The notes beneath the pieces were generated by a model. The model saw only the letters and a list, made by a program, of their open reading frames with translations. It ran no database searches and was not told the DNA's origin. This document shows positions 51,651 to 59,224 of a stretch of DNA of 59,224 bases, in pieces. Within the stretch, counting starts at the first letter, position 1. Each line of letters starts with the position of its first letter. The position numbers were made by a program, and so were the translations under genes. The stretch comes from Melioribacteraceae bacterium (GTDB taxonomy: Bacteria; Bacteroidota; Ignavibacteria; Ignavibacteriales; Melioribacteraceae): the NCBI GenBank assembly GCA_021647785.1, contig JAKIUC010000027.1, forward strand, positions 1-59,224, written 5' to 3'.

Positions 51651-51682
51651 ACAATTATAAAAACATACAATTATAAAAACAT
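51651..51682. repeat. Tandem 16-bp repeat upstream of the 51780 operon
   Basis: ACAATTATAAAAACAT occurs twice in direct tandem (51651-51666, 51667-51682). A TATATTTG box at 51716-51723 follows, similar to the Bacteroidota -7 element, so the repeat may influence promoter spacing. Confidence 0.5.
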
Positions 51683-51779
51683 TTGTTGAAGACAAAAACA
51701 TAGAATACAAATCATTATATTTGTAACAAATTTAACTTTAACAACAATAAATTTAATCTTCATTGATTTAGCTTATGCT

Positions 51780-52358
51780 ATGAACAAACCGAAAACTATA
51801 TTGGCAATACTATTTGTGTCTGTATCTATTTTTTCTCAATCGCACAGTAATACTTTTGATAAAAGTTCGGTTGCAATATCTTATATTAAATCTACTGAAC
51901 ACAATGGGCTGGATACTTATTGGAATATCGAAAATAGTTTTGGCGGTTACTTTCAAACACAATTCTACATAGGTGATATTTCTGTTGGTATATCTCACAC
52001 TTCGTTTAAGGGGCTTAAGACTAAGTATCCAGATTTCTCATCAAACTATATCTACTTAAGTTGGATTGGTGTAATTGATTTGCCATTAAATTCATCGTTT
52101 GGTGCAGGAATAAAAATTGGCAGTTATTTAATGACTTTTGAAAGCGACACTTTAAATTCATTTCAAAAAAACGAAAGTGAACTTGCAGTTGGTCCTTATG
52201 CTATTTTTACTCTACCTGTTTTCAATCATCTCTCATTGAATGTAAGTGGTGAGTTCATCACGGTTTTTACAAAAAGATCAATGAAGTTTTTTAATATCTC
52301 GGCGGGAGTTTCTTACTCATTTTCAACACCCGATTGGTTAAAACGAGTGTTTGAATGA
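51780..52358 (+). CDS. Outer-membrane beta-barrel protein
   Basis: 192 aa. The signal peptide ends near SIFSQS. Alternating strands (SSVAISYIKSTEHNG, GDISVGISHTSFKG, GAGIKIGSYLMTFES) and a C-terminal ISAGVSYSFST indicate a small outer-membrane barrel. Function is unknown. Its stop overlaps the start of the plug-barrel receptor gene by 4 bp (ATGA), so the products are probably made in equal amounts and may interact. Confidence 0.6.
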   Translation: MNKPKTILAILFVSVSIFSQSHSNTFDKSSVAISYIKSTEHNGLDTYWNIENSFGGYFQTQFYIGDISVGISHTSFKGLKTKYPDFSSNYIYLSWIGVIDLPLNSSFGAGIKIGSYLMTFESDTLNSFQKNESELAVGPYAIFTLPVFNHLSLNVSGEFITVFTKRSMKFFNISAGVSYSFSTPDWLKRVFE

Positions 52359-54277
52359 TACGTTTAATTTCAATATTGCTAATAATTTCTTCTCAATTAT
52401 TTTCTCAAAACATTTACACAAATAGTGATATCTCCAAAACTATTATCACAAATAACGACTTAAAAAATTCTGGCGTAATTAATATAAGCGATGTTTTTAA
52501 CCTACTAAACAATTGGAATAATTCAACAATTAATGGTTATAGTTTTGCCGTATCACCAAACAATTTATCTCTTTATCAAAACCAAAATGTGTTAATATTA
52601 ATTGATGGTCAGAAGGTTGATTTAGGAGAACAGGATTTTATTAATCTGAATTTAATTCCTCTTACCATAGACCAAATAGATACAGTGGAGATAATTAGTT
52701 TTCCACAACTAAACAATGGTGAATATGCACAAAATGGTGTTATAAATTTTATAACAAAAAAACCAACCAAAGGTTTATCTTTTAATCTTTTTAATAGTGT
52801 AGGAAACGAAGTTGGCGACCCTGGTCCCTACGTTTTTACTCAAGAACGCTCTCCAAATGTGGATAAGCTTGGTTACCTTTTATCGTTTAACCTTAATACC
52901 AGTGGAGAAAATTGGTATTTAAGATCGTTCATTAAAACAGAAGAAAACTATTTAACCGACCCAGCTATTATAGATAGAATTAATAGTATAAGTTCAGATA
53001 ACAAGTCCCGAATGTTGGCAGCATCAGTAATATTAAATTTTAATGCACTAAGTGGAAATCATAATTTTTTATTTGGATATACTGAAAATGACGATTTTGT
53101 TTTTTATAGACAAATAGGGGGTGAGGCTCCCACTAATAATATTTTAAAACATATTGGTATTAACGGAACATTCAATCTTTCCCAAAATATTGATTTAAAT
53201 TATTTTGTTAAGAACTCTAATAACGAAATTAAAAATCGCACAAGTGCAATCTATTCAGAGTTTTTTGAAAGTACCGAACTCTTCCTATCTCGGTTAGAGA
53301 GTAAATATAAAAACAAAAACATCTCATTACTTTTTGGACTCTCTTATGAAAATCAAGAGATTTCCCTGCTTGGTAATAACAATGAATTTAATATGATAAC
53401 TCTTTACACCTCGCTAAATTATTTTTTTAGTCAAAGATTTAATTATGCAATTGATTTCTCAACAACAAAACAAAACGGTGAAACTCTTTTTAACGGAACA
53501 TTAAAAAACTTTTGGCGTATTACTACAAATAATAATTTAACATTTGCTTTTAGCTATTCTCAAAATTTATTTATTAATAATACCTATTCTCTTTTCCCGG
53601 ATAATTATAGAGCCTTTATGGATAGTACAATTTCTGATGCAAAGTCTAATCTTTTTTCATCCGTTTTGTTATATAGTTACAACTTAAATAAAAGATTGAA
53701 GATTAATCTCTCGGGAGATTATCGCCACTTTTTCAACTATACACTTGAAGACTACAACTACCAGTTCTACACTTTAGATAGGAATATTGAAAGCAACTAC
53801 AACTTAAAGAACAACGAGTTTTTAAAAGTTGCGTCTGGCTCAGTAGAAATAGAACATATTATTTCAGAAGTGGTAAAGCACAACCTCTACTATAGTTACC
53901 AAACCAATTTTGAAGGTTCATCCTTGTTTAGCGAATTGTGGAAATCTTTGCCTACCCACAAATTTGTTTATTCTATTAATTTTAACTTCAACAATAGCTT
54001 TGGAATATGGGCAAAATATTATTATCAATCTGAAACCTCTTGGAGTCAGTACCGGTACTTGGATTTTCAATCTACCAACGAATCGTCCAGTAAAAGCAAG
54101 GCATATTCCACTATTGATTTATCCGCTCAAAAGTGGTTTTGGCAAAAACGAGTTTGGTTAAATTTAGTCTTTAAAGATATTTTAAATAATCGCAAGTATT
54201 TTCACCCTATTGGTGCTGGATTTGATATGAGATTCTATTTACAATTTCATCTTTATTTTCACTCAATTTTAATTTAA
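52355..54277 (+). CDS. TonB-receptor-like plug and barrel protein
   Basis: 640 aa. The signal peptide ends at QLFSQN. A plug-like domain comes first (SDVFNLLNNWN, LSLYQNQNVLILIDGQKVDL, DTVEIISFPQLN, GVINFITKKPTKGLS), then a long barrel ending FDMRFYLQFHLYFHSILI. It lacks the carboxypeptidase-like domain found at 18312. Family members import substrates via TonB, or act as surface-protein docks. It sits in an operon with a small barrel and a giant T9SS adhesin, so a secretion or display role is possible. Overlaps the upstream gene by 4 bp. Confidence 0.7.
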   Translation: MIRLISILLIISSQLFSQNIYTNSDISKTIITNNDLKNSGVINISDVFNLLNNWNNSTINGYSFAVSPNNLSLYQNQNVLILIDGQKVDLGEQDFINLNLIPLTIDQIDTVEIISFPQLNNGEYAQNGVINFITKKPTKGLSFNLFNSVGNEVGDPGPYVFTQERSPNVDKLGYLLSFNLNTSGENWYLRSFIKTEENYLTDPAIIDRINSISSDNKSRMLAASVILNFNALSGNHNFLFGYTENDDFVFYRQIGGEAPTNNILKHIGINGTFNLSQNIDLNYFVKNSNNEIKNRTSAIYSEFFESTELFLSRLESKYKNKNISLLFGLSYENQEISLLGNNNEFNMITLYTSLNYFFSQRFNYAIDFSTTKQNGETLFNGTLKNFWRITTNNNLTFAFSYSQNLFINNTYSLFPDNYRAFMDSTISDAKSNLFSSVLLYSYNLNKRLKINLSGDYRHFFNYTLEDYNYQFYTLDRNIESNYNLKNNEFLKVASGSVEIEHIISEVVKHNLYYSYQTNFEGSSLFSELWKSLPTHKFVYSINFNFNNSFGIWAKYYYQSETSWSQYRYLDFQSTNESSSKSKAYSTIDLSAQKWFWQKRVWLNLVFKDILNNRKYFHPIGAGFDMRFYLQFHLYFHSILI

Positions 54278-54349
54278 TAACAAAACAATTTTATTAATTA
54301 TTCAATAATTTAAATATTATTTAATTTGATTTAAGTATTGGGAGTAACA

Positions 54350-54847
54350 GTGATAAAAACAATGAGTTTGGTTTTTTTATTTTTTCTTATCTCTATTTCA
54401 GAAATGTTTTCACAAGAGGTGAAACCGCTTACCATATTTTCAAGTAGTTTTGATTGGAGAGTATATGAAAATTCTAATTCAACTCTAATTCCTGCAAACA
54501 AATTATCACTACTCTACAACTTGAATAATGACCACTTATTAACTTCATTAAATCCTTATTCAAATCAATTATTTTTTACAGATAGCAAAAGGGATGCTAA
54601 CCACCATCCTTTAATTTTTGCAAAAATAAATTTCTTCGGAATAGAAAACTTAGAGCAGCACGATGATGTAGAGATTCCACCTAAAGCAGACGATGCTTCT
54701 TTTTGGGATAATGAAATTATCTATTTCGTAGTTGGTGCGGTGGCAGCAACAGCATTATATATAGTCTGGCAAAATAGCGGTTCTGAAAATCCTCCGCAAA
54801 AAACTTTTGGATTACCGCCAAAGCCCAAGAGGGTTTATGGATTTTAG
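54350..54847 (+). CDS. Small exported protein with C-terminal membrane segment
   Basis: About 165 aa. The GTG at 54350 fits best, six bases after GGGAG; ATG at 54362 is an alternative. A signal peptide ends at SEMFSQ. Near the C-terminus is one membrane segment (IYFVVGAVAATALYIVW) followed by a proline-rich tail (NPPQKTFGLPPKPKRVYGF). No family was recognised. The stop overlaps the giant adhesin gene start by 11 bp. The proline-rich tail faces the other side of the membrane from the mature N-terminus and could reach a periplasmic partner. Confidence 0.55.
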   Translation: MIKTMSLVFLFFLISISEMFSQEVKPLTIFSSSFDWRVYENSNSTLIPANKLSLLYNLNNDHLLTSLNPYSNQLFFTDSKRDANHHPLIFAKINFFGIENLEQHDDVEIPPKADDASFWDNEIIYFVVGAVAATALYIVWQNSGSENPPQKTFGLPPKPKRVYGF

Positions 54848-57800
54848 ATTATTAAATATTATTATACTTATGCTGGGCTTCACTATTTCCGGATTTGCAC
54901 AAAACACCCCAGGCCCAATATTATTATCTCCGGAAAATAATTCTAATTATAATCAAACAAGCAAGCTCCAACTTAGCTGGCTTAAGATTGATAGCGAAGA
55001 ATCTTACAAAGTACATCATTCGTTGGATTCCAACTTTGCCCCTTCTGCAATTGAAGAAAACATTGCAAATAACAGAACCAATATTATTATTTCCGATTTA
55101 CAAATGAACACCACATATTTCTGGCGTGTTAAGGTTGATAAAGATAGTTCCGACTGGTCGGAAGTTTGGAGGTTTACAACCACTGGCGAACCCGTAACAC
55201 CTAATTTAGTTTTTCCGCCAAACTTAGCAAACAACCAACAGCAGTCACTAAGTTTAATCTGGAATTCAAACCCTGAAAACACTAAATATCAGCTACACTT
55301 CTCGGCTTCATCTAACTTTTCTGACACTATAAAATTTGTTGAACAAAGCGACACGCTGGTTGATATCTCTGGCTTAAAACCCAACACCCTTTACTATTGG
55401 CGAGTTAAACCTTTTAATATAGATGGGCATTCAGGAAGTTGGGCAGAGAAGTTTGAATTTAAAACTGTTCTTGCAACTCCGCGACAAATCTATCCGCAAA
55501 ACTTTACAAATAATATTGATACTGTTTTATCCCTTAGGTGGAGCGATGTTTCTACGGCAAGCATTTTTAATGTGCAAATATCTACCGATGAATTATTTGA
55601 AGATGAAACAGAAACAATTTCTTCTAACACACTTATAAATAAATTGGAAATTGATTCACTTAAAACAAACACAATTTATTACTGGAAAATTTTAGCACTA
55701 AATACTTTTTCCGATTCGAGCAACTGGTCTGATGTTTATCGTTTTAAAACAAAGTTGGCACCGCCAAAGTTAGTTTATCCGAGCGATAGCACAAACAACA
55801 TGAATAACGACATTACTTTAAAATGGCGAAGTGAATCAGACTTTGATTATTACAACATCCAAGTTGCTTTGGATAAATATTTTAATACTATTTTAATTGA
55901 AGAAGAACTAAGCACAGATAGTATAGCTGCTGTCTTTGAAAATTGGACTACCTACTTTTGGAGAGTAAGCGGAAAGAATAATCTTGGTGATGTTTCAAAT
56001 TGGTCTAAAATTAATCAATTTAAAACTAAACTAATTCAACCAATATTGGTTTCGCCAGAAGATAGCAGTTATTTTGTTACAACTTCTTATAATTTTTCGT
56101 GGGAAAATGTTTTTGGTGCTGATGAATACCGGTTCCAGCTTTCTGAATATCAAAATTATTCTACTCAATTGTTAGATACAACATTTTCTGGTTTCTCCTT
56201 TGTTGTCGATTCTCTATCACCCAACTCCACTTATTATTGGAGGGTGATGGCATCCAACAGTGATGCAGACACAAGCGTTTGGTCAAATTCATTTAGTTTA
56301 AATACTACTGCAATTATAGTTGAAACAGATTCAATTGTTACCGAGCTTAATTATTCCGAAAACCCAACGGATACAATTGGAACTTTTCAAATTCATAACT
56401 ACGGAGATAGCGAAGCGAATATTTCATCAATTTTTATAGTGCCCGATTCAATTTATTTTATCGAGAGTACGTCAGTAACTATTTCTCCAAATTCTACTAA
56501 ATCAATTATTGTCTTCGGAGATACATCAAAAATAGATACAGGTTTCTATTTTGGCACCATTAAAATAATACCGGATGAAACTCTCTCACCAGAAGACACA
56601 ATAAAAATTCCAATCTCTACCTACGCAATAAAGTCGGTTGGATTTATTAGGGTTGATAGCCTTAATTATGATACTGTTTTTGTTGATTCAAAAATGAGAG
56701 AGAGTTTTATTTTCAGCAATGCTGATGGAAATTACCCCTTACAGATTACAGATTATCTGCTGGTTGGAACCGACACCACAGCATTCAATATTATTAATAT
56801 GCCGCAAATTATTTCACCTCGCGATTCAAGCACCATCACCATTGAGTATAGTCCAGCTATTTTAGATTCGAACAAAGCAGAATTATTTTTAGAAACCAAT
56901 TCTTATCCGAACAAGCATTTTGTGATTACTTTAACTGGTGTTGGCAAGGGTGGGCGTTTTGCTGAAACAACCATTAACTCATTGGTACAATTGAGTGATA
57001 CTACTTTTGAAACTTTTACAAACAATAATATAGAAGTGATATTTATAAATAACGGAAACTCACAAATTACTTTTAACACCAGTTTTACAGAAAACTATTT
57101 TAGAAAAATTGAAAAAATTTCTACAACAAAATTAAATGCTGGCGATTCAACAACAATAACACTCCAATATATTACCCCAAATTTTGACACACTAAATATT
57201 GACACGCTAAAAATTAATCACAATGGAATTGGAGATAGCCCAATATCCATACCACTTTCGGGAACATTTGATTCTTTAAATACCTCAAAAATAATTATTG
57301 ACAAATTGTATGTAAACGACAAATTGTTTACGAATGAGGATTATTTGTTTGAAGAAAAGAAATCGATTAGTTTTTCATTATTAAAGAACACCTTTGAAGA
57401 TAAGGAGAATTTGGTTTTTAAAATTAACTACTATCAGGGTGGTCCCAGTGAAAAACAAACAGCTATTAAAGGTGGCACCAATAAGTTTGTTATTCCATAT
57501 CAAAATGTTACTAATTCCGGATTACTTTTTAAGGGTGAACTTTTTACTAAAACACCAATAAACTCAGAGGTTGATTCTGTTACAATTTTTGATTTTAAAA
57601 ATGCTCAAATTGTTTTTGATAACTACACAACGCCCATAATTAATGTACCAAAATCCACAGCAGGAAACAGAGCCGAAGACGCAGCTCCAAAATGGGTGCT
57701 CTTTGGTTTTCCGTTTGCGGATGTAGTTTCCGACTCTATCTTTGCCCTCTTTGGCGGTATTAATAATATGGAAGATGGCGAATGGATAGTTTACAATTAT

Positions 57801-58970
57801 GAAAATGATTTAACCGGTTTTAAAATGTTTAACGAATATTCATTTAATTCTAACAGCGGATACTTCATAGCTCAATCAATGCAAAAAGATTTTGCGATTT
57901 CTTATAATTATAAGAATCAGACTTTATCAAAAAAACTTACAGAGAAAATAATTACTCTTCAAAACCCAGGTGAGTGGAATACAATATCCAACCCATTTAC
58001 TTTTCCTGTTGAGGTTGATACACCTGCAGTTCTTTACAAATATGATGTAAATAATTTAAGATACCGATTGACAAATATTATGAGAACTGGAGAAGCATAT
58101 TTTGTAGAACCAACAATTACCGAGTTAAAATTAAAAACCTATGGCGAATACTATCCCGACCTATTTCCTAAAATAGCTAAATATATAAATTGGTCTGTTT
58201 CCCTTCTGTTTGTTGGCGAAAAAGGAAGTGATGAAGTTGTTGTATCAATGTTAAACAAAGAGAAGACAAAGCATTCAAAAATTAATTATTTAAATCCTCC
58301 AAGTATTACCAATACTATTGATGCATATATAATGCTCGATAATGACTTAAACCGATATCACTCTAATTTCATAAGCACTTCAGAGGGTGCAGTTTGGAAT
58401 GTGCATTTATCAAACTTGGGTACTGATGACCAGATTACAATTTCGACTATAATTAGCGGAGAGTTTCCAAAACATTTTTCTACCCTCCTATTAGATGAAG
58501 AGAATATGAAAAGAGAAATCCTTAATTTAACTAAAGGGGGAAATCGAATTTTCAAATTAATTGTTGGAACAGATAGGTTTATAAAAGAGACTACAAATAA
58601 TCTTAACTCACAATTACCAACAGAGTTTTCGTTATCTCAGAATTATCCAAACCCTTTTGGCGAAGCCATCCCTATGGGAAACCCAAGCACAACAATAAGA
58701 TATGAAATACCTGTAGAAACACGCCATCCCGCTACTGCGGGATCGGTTCAAACTCCCCTCTTGGGAGGGGTTGGGGGTGGGTTAGTAACTCTTAAAGTTT
58801 ATGATATATTAGGTAGAGAAGTTGCAACACTTGTAAATCAAAATCAAAAAGCAGGTAATTACGAAGTGAAATTTTCTAACAAAAGTGGGGGATTAACTTC
58901 AGGAATTTATTTTTACAGATTAAGTTCTGGAAGTTATAATAAAACTATGAAAATGATATTGCTTAAATAA
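54837..58970 (+). CDS. Giant multidomain adhesin-like protein with T9SS sorting domain
   Basis: About 1377 aa from the ATG at 54837. The signal peptide ends near ISGFAQ. Five fibronectin-type repeats follow, each ending in a (Y/F)xW(R/K)V..W..xFxT pattern (for example TYFWRVKVDKDSSDW, YYWKILALN). Then come two ASH/choice-of-anchor-like domains (TIGTFQIHNYGDSEANISSI; FTNNNIEVIFINNGNSQITF), a large unclassified domain, and a sorting domain (LSQNYPNPF ... LKVYDILGREVATLVN ... SGIYFYRLSSG). The sorting domain contains two unusual insertions (GEAIPMG; a proline/glycine-rich stretch at about 58713-58785) encoded by hairpin-repeat DNA. It would be surface displayed. Confidence 0.8.
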   Translation: MDFRLLNIIILMLGFTISGFAQNTPGPILLSPENNSNYNQTSKLQLSWLKIDSEESYKVHHSLDSNFAPSAIEENIANNRTNIIISDLQMNTTYFWRVKVDKDSSDWSEVWRFTTTGEPVTPNLVFPPNLANNQQQSLSLIWNSNPENTKYQLHFSASSNFSDTIKFVEQSDTLVDISGLKPNTLYYWRVKPFNIDGHSGSWAEKFEFKTVLATPRQIYPQNFTNNIDTVLSLRWSDVSTASIFNVQISTDELFEDETETISSNTLINKLEIDSLKTNTIYYWKILALNTFSDSSNWSDVYRFKTKLAPPKLVYPSDSTNNMNNDITLKWRSESDFDYYNIQVALDKYFNTILIEEELSTDSIAAVFENWTTYFWRVSGKNNLGDVSNWSKINQFKTKLIQPILVSPEDSSYFVTTSYNFSWENVFGADEYRFQLSEYQNYSTQLLDTTFSGFSFVVDSLSPNSTYYWRVMASNSDADTSVWSNSFSLNTTAIIVETDSIVTELNYSENPTDTIGTFQIHNYGDSEANISSIFIVPDSIYFIESTSVTISPNSTKSIIVFGDTSKIDTGFYFGTIKIIPDETLSPEDTIKIPISTYAIKSVGFIRVDSLNYDTVFVDSKMRESFIFSNADGNYPLQITDYLLVGTDTTAFNIINMPQIISPRDSSTITIEYSPAILDSNKAELFLETNSYPNKHFVITLTGVGKGGRFAETTINSLVQLSDTTFETFTNNNIEVIFINNGNSQITFNTSFTENYFRKIEKISTTKLNAGDSTTITLQYITPNFDTLNIDTLKINHNGIGDSPISIPLSGTFDSLNTSKIIIDKLYVNDKLFTNEDYLFEEKKSISFSLLKNTFEDKENLVFKINYYQGGPSEKQTAIKGGTNKFVIPYQNVTNSGLLFKGELFTKTPINSEVDSVTIFDFKNAQIVFDNYTTPIINVPKSTAGNRAEDAAPKWVLFGFPFADVVSDSIFALFGGINNMEDGEWIVYNYENDLTGFKMFNEYSFNSNSGYFIAQSMQKDFAISYNYKNQTLSKKLTEKIITLQNPGEWNTISNPFTFPVEVDTPAVLYKYDVNNLRYRLTNIMRTGEAYFVEPTITELKLKTYGEYYPDLFPKIAKYINWSVSLLFVGEKGSDEVVVSMLNKEKTKHSKINYLNPPSITNTIDAYIMLDNDLNRYHSNFISTSEGAVWNVHLSNLGTDDQITISTIISGEFPKHFSTLLLDEENMKREILNLTKGGNRIFKLIVGTDRFIKETTNNLNSQLPTEFSLSQNYPNPFGEAIPMGNPSTTIRYEIPVETRHPATAGSVQTPLLGGVGGGLVTLKVYDILGREVATLVNQNQKAGNYEVKFSNKSGGLTSGIYFYRLSSGSYNKTMKMILLK
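58654..58785 (+). repeat. Hairpin repeats inserted in the sorting-domain coding sequence
   Basis: GGCGAAGCC and TCCCTATGGGA lie between NPF and NPST near 58659-58681. ATCCCGC with GCGGGAT and CCCCTC with GAGGGG lie at about 58727-58770. The run CCCCTCTTGGGAGGGG is identical to 33132-33147 inside the MITE-like element. Both insertions keep the reading frame. Confidence 0.7.
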
Positions 58971-59066
58971 TCTCATTAATATTTTATTATTTTTAAACGC
59001 ACAACCATTTTACAAGTAATTCTGTTTCAAACTAAATGTTTCCAGACGCATTGGGTAAAACAGAAT

Positions 59067-59096
59067 TCAACTGAAAACATATCAACTGAAAACATA
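59067..59096. repeat. Tandem 15-bp repeat
   Basis: TCAACTGAAAACATA occurs twice in direct tandem in the intergenic region after the giant adhesin gene. Confidence 0.6.
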
Positions 59097-59113
59097 TTGT
59101 TATAACTCTTTAA

Positions 59114-59146
59114 AAATGTCATAGATACGACTCGATAGAAATGTCA
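59114..59146. repeat. AAATGTCA direct repeat, possible insertion-sequence end
   Basis: AAATGTCA occurs at 59114-59121 and 59139-59146, 25 bp apart, with AGACAT following. Together with the ORF start 45 bp on, this could be the left end of an insertion sequence. Confidence 0.3.
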
Positions 59147-59188
59147 GTAAAAAAGACATATTAGTATTCCAAAAAAAAGGATATTAGT

Positions 59189-59224
59189 ATGAGAAAGGAA
59201 TTACTGATGAGTATAAAAGAACAT
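59189..59224 (+). CDS. Partial gene at window edge, possibly a transposase
   Basis: Twelve codons (MRKELLMSIKEH) follow an AAGGAT box and run off the window. The MSIKEH-like start and the repeated AAATGTCA upstream suggest the N-terminus of an insertion-sequence transposase, but this is too short to identify. Confidence 0.3.
   Translation, partial: MRKELLMSIKEH

Overview
The window is AT-rich bacterial DNA, most likely from the Ignavibacteriota (Ignavibacteriales, Melioribacter-like). The basis is protein style, not a marker gene. At least eight exported proteins end in a type IX secretion (T9SS) sorting domain of the NYPNPFNP...VYDILGREV...SGVYFYRL kind. Several PorV/PorQ-like or other outer-membrane barrels and many lipoproteins accompany them. 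No rRNA, tRNA or CRISPR array was seen.

Layout. (1) 0.1-4.4 kb, minus strand: a frameshifted secreted metalloprotease pseudogene, a beta-propeller lipoprotein and two decayed DUF4252 genes, with hairpin repeats between them. (2) 4.6-7.4 kb, plus: a hemerythrin/PAS DUF438 protein, a DUF1858-DUF2249 protein, a small lipoprotein and a stand-alone hemerythrin, together resembling a nitrosative/oxidative stress group. (3) 7.5-31.0 kb, minus: about fifteen co-directional genes forming a carbohydrate-utilisation locus. Reading downstream from the divergent DeoR regulator (31.5 kb), it holds a galactosamine-type catabolic block (AgaS-like isomerase/deaminase, KbaZ/GatZ-like subunit, EamA transporter, PfkB kinase). 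Next come three secreted glycan-binding or cleaving proteins, a TonB-dependent receptor, two paralogous T9SS surface proteins around a PorV-like barrel and a propeller lipoprotein, a NodB-like deacetylase, a GH36 glycosidase and a truncated carbohydrate-binding protein. No SusD is present. (4) 31.5-34.6 kb, plus: the regulator, a NUDIX hydrolase, a composite transposable repeat with perfect 8-bp target duplications, and a lipoprotein behind a near-perfect sigma-54 promoter. (5) 34.7-41.0 kb, plus: a cell-envelope run (lipoprotein, barrel-transglutaminase fusion, FecR-like protein, clan GH-A-like hydrolase, M23-like peptidase). (6) 41.3-44.9 kb, minus: a two-gene restriction-modification unit. 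(7) 45.3-51.5 kb: DUF6544 protein, isoaspartyl peptidase, small envelope proteins, beta-lactamase-like hydrolase and an OmpA/TSP3 protein, plus a second transposable repeat with target duplications. (8) 51.8-59.0 kb, plus: an operon of a small barrel, a plug-barrel receptor, a small membrane protein and a giant T9SS adhesin. The right edge cuts into a new gene, possibly a transposase.

The most coherent biology is region 3. Secreted deacetylase, GH36 enzyme and binding modules would act on a glycan outside, the TonB receptor and T9SS/PorV-associated surface proteins could capture and import it, and the cytoplasmic enzymes would degrade an amino-galactose sugar under DeoR control. The galactosamine link is inference; the gene order is directly seen. 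The clearest structural discovery is a family of non-coding elements with GGCTAAGTTCTAAT-type terminal inverted repeats, 8-bp target duplications and clusters of short hairpins, for which two complete copies and one decayed copy are visible.
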